From the NCBI RefSeq assembly GCF_005795905.1, contig NZ_VAWE01000001.1:6065001-6129000 (forward strand): DNA of 64,000 bases, in the 5' to 3' direction. The notes beneath the pieces are model-generated. The model was given only the letters and a program-made list of their open reading frames with translations. It had not been told where the DNA came from and made no database searches. Positions 60,116 to 64,000 of the stretch are shown piece by piece. The position numbers and the translations under genes are program-made. Source of the stretch: Streptomyces marianii (GTDB taxonomy: Bacteria > Actinomycetota > Actinomycetes > Streptomycetales > Streptomycetaceae). Within the stretch, counting starts at the first letter, position 1. Each line of letters begins with the position of its first letter.

Positions 60116-60896
60116 CCGCCCGCAGCAGGTCGCGGGCGTCGTCGGCGTGGCAGCGCACGGTGTGCACCTGGCGCGTCCTGCCCAGCAGCCCCACCGACTC
60201 GACGGGGTCCGACAGCGTGAGGGTGAGCGACGTCTGCGCACCGACGGGCAGGTTGAGCACGCCTTCCTCCTTCTTGTCGTGCGTGAACACCAGCTCGTAG
60301 GAGGCGGAGGCGATCCGCTCCAGCGGGATCCGCACATCCACGTGGGCGGCCTGGCGCAGCCGCAGTGTGTCCCCGGACAGCGTGTGCGGCCGGGTCACGG
60401 ACGCCGCGTGCAGACCGACGACGAAGAGGACGGTGTAGACGTCGAGGACGAGCACCACGGCGTGCAGCACCGGCCAGGGGCTGAGCAGGTACGCCATCCC
60501 GACGGCCTCGACGACGCAGACGAAACCGAAGCCGAAGAGGAGCGCGGCCTGGTCCCGGGCGTGCCCGAAGACCCGGTCGCCCGGCCCGACGCCGCTGCGC
60601 CGCCGGGCCGCCCAGAGCAGCAGGCTCCACATGAGCCGCAGCTCGTGCCCGGCCAGCCGGAGCACGGGCTCCGGCACCAGCTCCCGTACGGCCTCGCGCG
60701 GTGTCAGCCCCTCCCCACGCCACAGCCGGAGGAAGACGGCCGCCTCGGCCAGCAGCAGGAACAGGACGGCCGCCTCGGCGGCGGCCAGTACCGGCGCGGG
60801 CGGCCGGAGCCCCGCCATCAGGCAGACCAGGAGCACCAGTTCACCGGGCAGGACGAGATAGGCGACGCCTCTGAGCAGCCGCTTCACGCGCGTCAC
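60066..60896 (-). CDS. Membrane protein of unknown function
   Basis: 276 aa with about four to five helices (VAYLVLPGELVLLVCLMAGL, VLAAAEAAVLFLLLAEAAVFL, LLFGFGFVCVVEAVGMAYLL, AVVLVLDVYTVLFVVGLHAA), then a cytoplasmic region resembling a PH-like/bPH fold (RIPLERIASASYELVFTHDK). GTG start overlaps the MerR stop (GTGA), so it is coupled to the regulator. Its last 50 bp overlap the end of the RNB gene on the other strand. The pairing with MerR suggests the regulator controls this protein (inference). Confidence 0.78.
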   Translation of the reverse strand: MTRVKRLLRGVAYLVLPGELVLLVCLMAGLRPPAPVLAAAEAAVLFLLLAEAAVFLRLWRGEGLTPREAVRELVPEPVLRLAGHELRLMWSLLLWAARRRSGVGPGDRVFGHARDQAALLFGFGFVCVVEAVGMAYLLSPWPVLHAVVLVLDVYTVLFVVGLHAASVTRPHTLSGDTLRLRQAAHVDVRIPLERIASASYELVFTHDKKEEGVLNLPVGAQTSLTLTLSDPVESVGLLGRTRQVHTVRCHADDARDLLRAVTRARTALAPPPGRPA

Positions 60897-61681
60897 CGGG
60901 CCCGCTCCGCGACCAGGCGCAGCGCGCGGCGCACGGCCTCGGCCTGGGCCGGGGGGAACTCGGCGAAGAAGGCGTCCATGAACGTGCTCCCGCCCTCTCC
61001 CGCCGGTGTGCCTTTCTCCCCGAGCCCGTCCGCGACCTCGTCGGGCATGCAGTCGGCCAGCGCCCGGGCCGCTTCCTCGACCCGAGGATCGCCGGTGTCG
61101 GCGTCTGCGAGCGCGTCGAGCAGCCCGTACACCTCGTACGCGCGCTCCACCGCGCCCGGAGCCTCGGTCATCCGCCGCATCGCGCCGAGCAGCCGGTCGC
61201 GCTCCCCGGCCGGGACGACCGTGTCCAGCAGGGCGAGCACCTCGCGGTCCTTCGCCGCCGTCGCGGACTCGGGCCGCCCGGCGGTCTCCGCGGCGAGACT
61301 GCCGAACAGCGCCGCCAGCTCCGGCGACACCGGACCCTCGGCGGGCAGCCGCCCGGAGCGCGCCTGCTCCAGCACCGCACCCAACCGTTCGCGCCGTTCG
61401 GAGAGCAGTCCCTGCTGCCGGGCGAGATCGTCGTCCAGCTCCTCCAGGACCTCCACGAGCTCCCGTCCCGCGTCGTCGGCGAGCACGTCCCTGACCTCGT
61501 CGAGGCCGAGCCCGAGCTCCGTCAGCCGCCGGATGCGGGCGAGCAGCACGGCGTCGCGCACCGAGTAGTCCCGGTAGCCGTTGGCCCGGCGGGTGGGCTC
61601 GGGCAGCAGGCCCTGATGGTGGTAGTGCCGCACGGCACGCGGGGTGACCCCGACGAGTGCGGCGATCTCTCCGATCCGCAT
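60893..61681 (-). CDS. MerR-family transcriptional regulator
   Basis: 262 aa. The N-terminal winged HTH begins MRIGEIAALVGVTPRAVRHYHHQGLLPEPTRRANGYRDYSVRDA, followed by the dimerising coiled coil (EVRDVLADDAGRELVEVLEELDDDLARQQ). The long C-terminal region is a helical sensor domain without Cys pairs, so metal sensing is unlikely. It probably regulates the coupled membrane protein or itself. Start ATG 61681; no partner outside the operon is visible. Confidence 0.87.
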   Translation of the reverse strand: MRIGEIAALVGVTPRAVRHYHHQGLLPEPTRRANGYRDYSVRDAVLLARIRRLTELGLGLDEVRDVLADDAGRELVEVLEELDDDLARQQGLLSERRERLGAVLEQARSGRLPAEGPVSPELAALFGSLAAETAGRPESATAAKDREVLALLDTVVPAGERDRLLGAMRRMTEAPGAVERAYEVYGLLDALADADTGDPRVEEAARALADCMPDEVADGLGEKGTPAGEGGSTFMDAFFAEFPPAQAEAVRRALRLVAERAR

Positions 61682-61874
61682 GGCCTCAGTAGAAACCCTG
61701 ACGCTGCGGCAAGGTCAAGCGGGGACGAGCAGGTCGGCGGGACCGGCAGGCAGGCCGGCGGGGCGGCGGGCCGGCGGGGTCCGGGAGAGCGGGCTCGGCG
61801 GTGGCGCCTGTCCCGGCGGGCGGCGGGGACGGGTGGCCCCGGGACCCGGACGTGCCGGGTAGCATGGTCGTCAC

Positions 61875-62293
61875 GGCAGACGAGCCGGGCGGACGGCCGC
61901 GTGAGGACCCTCAGGGCCTCCCGAGGAACGTCCGGGCTCCACAGGGCAAGGTGGTGGGTAACGCCCACCCGGGGTGACCCGCGGGACAGTGCCACAGAGA
62001 ACAGACCGCCGGGGACCTAGGTCCCCGGTAAGGGTGAAACGGTGGTGTAAGAGACCACCAGCGCCTGAGGTGACTCAGGCGGCTCGGTAAACCCCACCCG
62101 GAGCAAGGTCAAGAGGGGCCGCCGCCCGAAAGGGACGGTGGCCCTGCGCGGACGACCGAGGGCTGCCCGCCCGAGTCCGCGGGTAGACCGCACGAGGCCG
62201 GTGGCAACACCGGTCCTAGATGGATGGCCGTCTCCCCGGCGACCGCGAGGTCACCGGGCGACAGAACCCGGCGTACAGCCCGACTCGTCTGCC
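61875..62293 (+). ncRNA. rnpB: RNase P RNA, bacterial type A
   Basis: Complementary ends GGCAGACGAG (61875) and CTCGTCTGCC (62284-62293) form P1. Conserved blocks include GAGGAACGTCCGGGCTCCAC, ACAGAGAACAGACCGCC, GGTAAGGGTGAAACGGTGG, GTAAACCCCACCCGGAGCAA and AGATGGATGGCCGTC. Order and spacing match actinobacterial RNase P RNAs of about 400 nt. It processes tRNA 5' ends with the protein RnpA, encoded elsewhere. Confidence 0.95.
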
Positions 62294-62313
62294 GCTACCT
62301 GGGGCTTTGCCTC

Positions 62314-62349
62314 GGAAAGGGCCTCTGACCTGCGTCGGAGGTCCTTTCC
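62314..62349 (+). terminator. Terminator after rnpB
   Basis: Imperfect 16-nt arms GGAAAGGGCCTCTGAC and GTCGGAGGTCCTTTCC with two G-U pairs and a CTGC loop, 21 bp after the RNA, followed by GGTCTTTC. Confidence 0.7.
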
Positions 62350-62594
62350 GGTCTTTCAAGGGCTTGCCACGTTAGGCCGCGAAAAGTCCCTCGGAAGTCT
62401 CTCGGACAGAGCTGAAAGTCCCTGAAAAGTCCCAGGAGCGGAGGGGCTGTCGACGCCTCTGAGCTGGTTCGGATCGATGGGGGCGCGACGCTGCTGCACA
62501 ACCCCCGAGTTTTGGAACTGCCGCGACGTGGGGGGCGTCGTGGTGGTTCGTCCCTCCGCGTTTTGCGTGTCGGTGTGCAACCGATGGTGATCGT

Positions 62595-63542
62595 TTACGC
62601 CTGGGGTGCGGTCTTCTGCTTGAGGCGTTCGTAGGGAGTCTGGCCGCCGAGGCCGCCGTGTGGGCGATGGTAGTTGTAGTAGTCCTCCCACTCGCGCAGC
62701 TTGTCGTTGAAGACCTCGGCGTCGTCGATGATGACGCCCTCCAGGAGCCGGTAGAACTCCTCGCCGTCGATCCGGTGCGAGCGTTCGACCTTCCCGTTCA
62801 GCCGCGGTGTGCGGGGCTTGATGTAGGCGTGGCCGATGCCTTTGTCGAGCACGTGGAAGTGGAAGGCGGACTGGAACTCAGCTCCATTGTCCGTCTGGAT
62901 CACCTCCACCTGGAACGGCAGCCTCTGCAGGACGTAGTCGACGAACTGGATGGCGGTGGCCTGGTTGAGCGTCGGGTAGATCTTCAGGACTCGCAGTCGG
63001 GTGCAGTCGTCGATCGCCGTGAACTGGTAGTACTTGTTGCGGCCGCCTCGCCGGCCTTGAGGCATGGAGGCGAGAGGTTCGATGAACTACACGTCGATCT
63101 GCACCCGGTGGCCGGGCAGTTGCTTCTCGTACCGCTTCCATCGGCGGTCGTGGCGCTTGTACCGCTGAGAGGCCGGCAGGCGGCCCATGTCCAGGCGCTT
63201 GAGGATCCGCCACACACCCGACTTGCTGATCGTGACGTCGTGGTACCGCTTGAGGTACATCGCGATCTTCTCGGGCCCGAAGTGGTAGTTCTGCCGGAGG
63301 TAGATGATCTTCCCGACCACCTCCACATGCGTGGCGTTCGGGCTGTGCTTGGGGGCCTTGGACCGAGTGCGCAGCCCCTCGATGCCCTCGGCCTGGTAGC
63401 GGCGGTACCAGATGTAGTACGCCTGCCGGCTGATGCCGAAGTACCGGCAACTCATGGCGACGTTGCCGGTGACCTCTTCAACATGACGTATGACGGCCAG
63501 GCGCCGCTTGGCCTCACGATCGAGCGGGGGTGTCTTCGACAT
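62595..63542 (-). pseudogene. IS481-family transposase with an internal stop codon
   Basis: N-terminal part MSKTPPLDREAKRRLAVIRH, helix-turn-helix ISRQAYYIWYRRYQAEGIEG, then the frame ends RVQIDV at a TAG (about 63087). Reading on in the same phase gives FIEPLASMPQGRRGGRNKYYQFTAIDDCTRLRVLKIY, QTDNGAEFQSAF (Asp) and RLNGKVERSHRIDGEEFYRL (Glu) to 62595. A single A-to-T change (AAG to TAG) explains the break. Terminal repeats could not be fixed with confidence. Confidence 0.82.
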
Positions 63543-63834
63543 GTGGATCTCCGTAGTGATCAGAGACCCAGGTGTCAACGATGATCGGCAGTTTTAGACC
63601 GAGATTGCGGGTGCGTCGTTGGCGGCGGACGAGTTCACGACGGCCCCGGCGGCCTGGCGGGCTGATCACCGAGGCGAAGAGGCCGACGACTTCCCTCAGC
63701 AGCCACCGCCCGGGGGGCTGGACCACGGCCAGACCCAGCAGCCCGTATCCGAACGCCAGAGCCCCGACAAACAGCAGGGCAACCACACAGGCGTATGCCG
63801 ACGGGTGGCCAGGCCGGGTAAGCGATGACACCAT
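63514..63834 (-). CDS. Hypothetical protein with a hydrophobic N-terminal half, possibly truncated
   Basis: 106 aa from ATG 63834: a helical hydrophobic stretch AYACVVALLFVGALAFGYGL followed by LGLAVVQPPGRWLLREVVGL and a basic tail (RRGRRELVRRQRRTRN). The frame runs into the IS481 start region, so its C-terminus may have been replaced by the insertion. Longer upstream starts exist to 63948. I do not recognise it. Confidence 0.35.
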   Translation of the reverse strand: MVSSLTRPGHPSAYACVVALLFVGALAFGYGLLGLAVVQPPGRWLLREVVGLFASVISPPGRRGRRELVRRQRRTRNLGLKLPIIVDTWVSDHYGDPHVEDTPARS

Positions 63835-64000
63835 CCGCTCAGGGCCGACGGATGAGCCCAGCCAGCGGGTCAATACCGGACTCCCGGCGCGGAGGACCGC
63901 GCGCCAAGCGCCTGCGCGAGGCCGGACTGCTCCCGGGCTGGCTCCCATGGTGTTGCCGCGGTCGGCCGGGACATGGCGGCCTCGAGCCGCTGTCGGATCC

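Noticed and set aside
62560..63600. Terminal inverted repeats of the IS481 element
   Set aside because: GATGGTGATCGTTTACGCC and the GATGATCGGCAG/TGTCAACG region do not align convincingly, so I did not set element borders.

Overview
The window is high-GC actinobacterial DNA, almost certainly a Streptomyces chromosome. The signs are the codon bias, frequent GTG starts, ATGA/GTGA-coupled operons, F420-type enzymes, an RNase P RNA of actinobacterial type and IS elements common in streptomycetes. No plasmid or phage backbone is visible.

Steroid theme. Genes from 2.8 to 51.7 kb look like a scattered KstR regulon for sterol side-chain catabolism: a CYP125-type P450 divergent from a FadA5-type thiolase (the same arrangement as in Mycobacterium tuberculosis), an MBL hydrolase, an aldehyde dehydrogenase coupled to a 3Fe-4S ferredoxin, the TetR regulator KstR itself, an F420/LLM oxidoreductase, an Ltp1-type SCP2 thiolase, and a MaoC hydratase, zinc alcohol dehydrogenase and Hsd4A-like SDR. 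Six KstR-like operators (TnnAACnnGTTnnA) lie in front of these genes. A second palindrome, TCTGAC-N5-GTCAGA, occurs at five of the same promoters and has no assigned regulator.

Other chromosomal blocks. 11.2-17.8 kb is a cobalamin-riboswitch operon encoding an ECF transporter with two secreted partner proteins. 23.3-26.5 kb is a coupled glycosyltransferase/methyltransferase/alpha-barrel operon. 52.2-61.7 kb holds conserved housekeeping genes (Nif3-like, C4 zinc-ribbon, RNase H-phosphatase, YaaA, RNB nuclease, MerR), followed by rnpB at 61.9-62.3 kb.

Mobile DNA. At 5.7-9.8 kb an IS5-type element abuts an IS701-family element whose terminal repeat was split by an IS4-family element. At 32.4-43.2 kb two Tn7-like transposons lie head to tail. 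All three of their junctions carry the same 5-bp GGCAC, and they hold tnsA/tnsB, a tnsC cut at its P-loop, immunity-like cargo (SMI1/KNR4 and DUF4241), three IS elements and two MITEs. One of these IS elements, of the IS701 family, carries a MazF/PemK-like toxin gene inside its own ends. A 304-bp MITE at 48.3 kb sits directly on a KstR operator. A decayed colicin-E3-like toxin tail with an apparent intact immunity gene lies at 45 kb.
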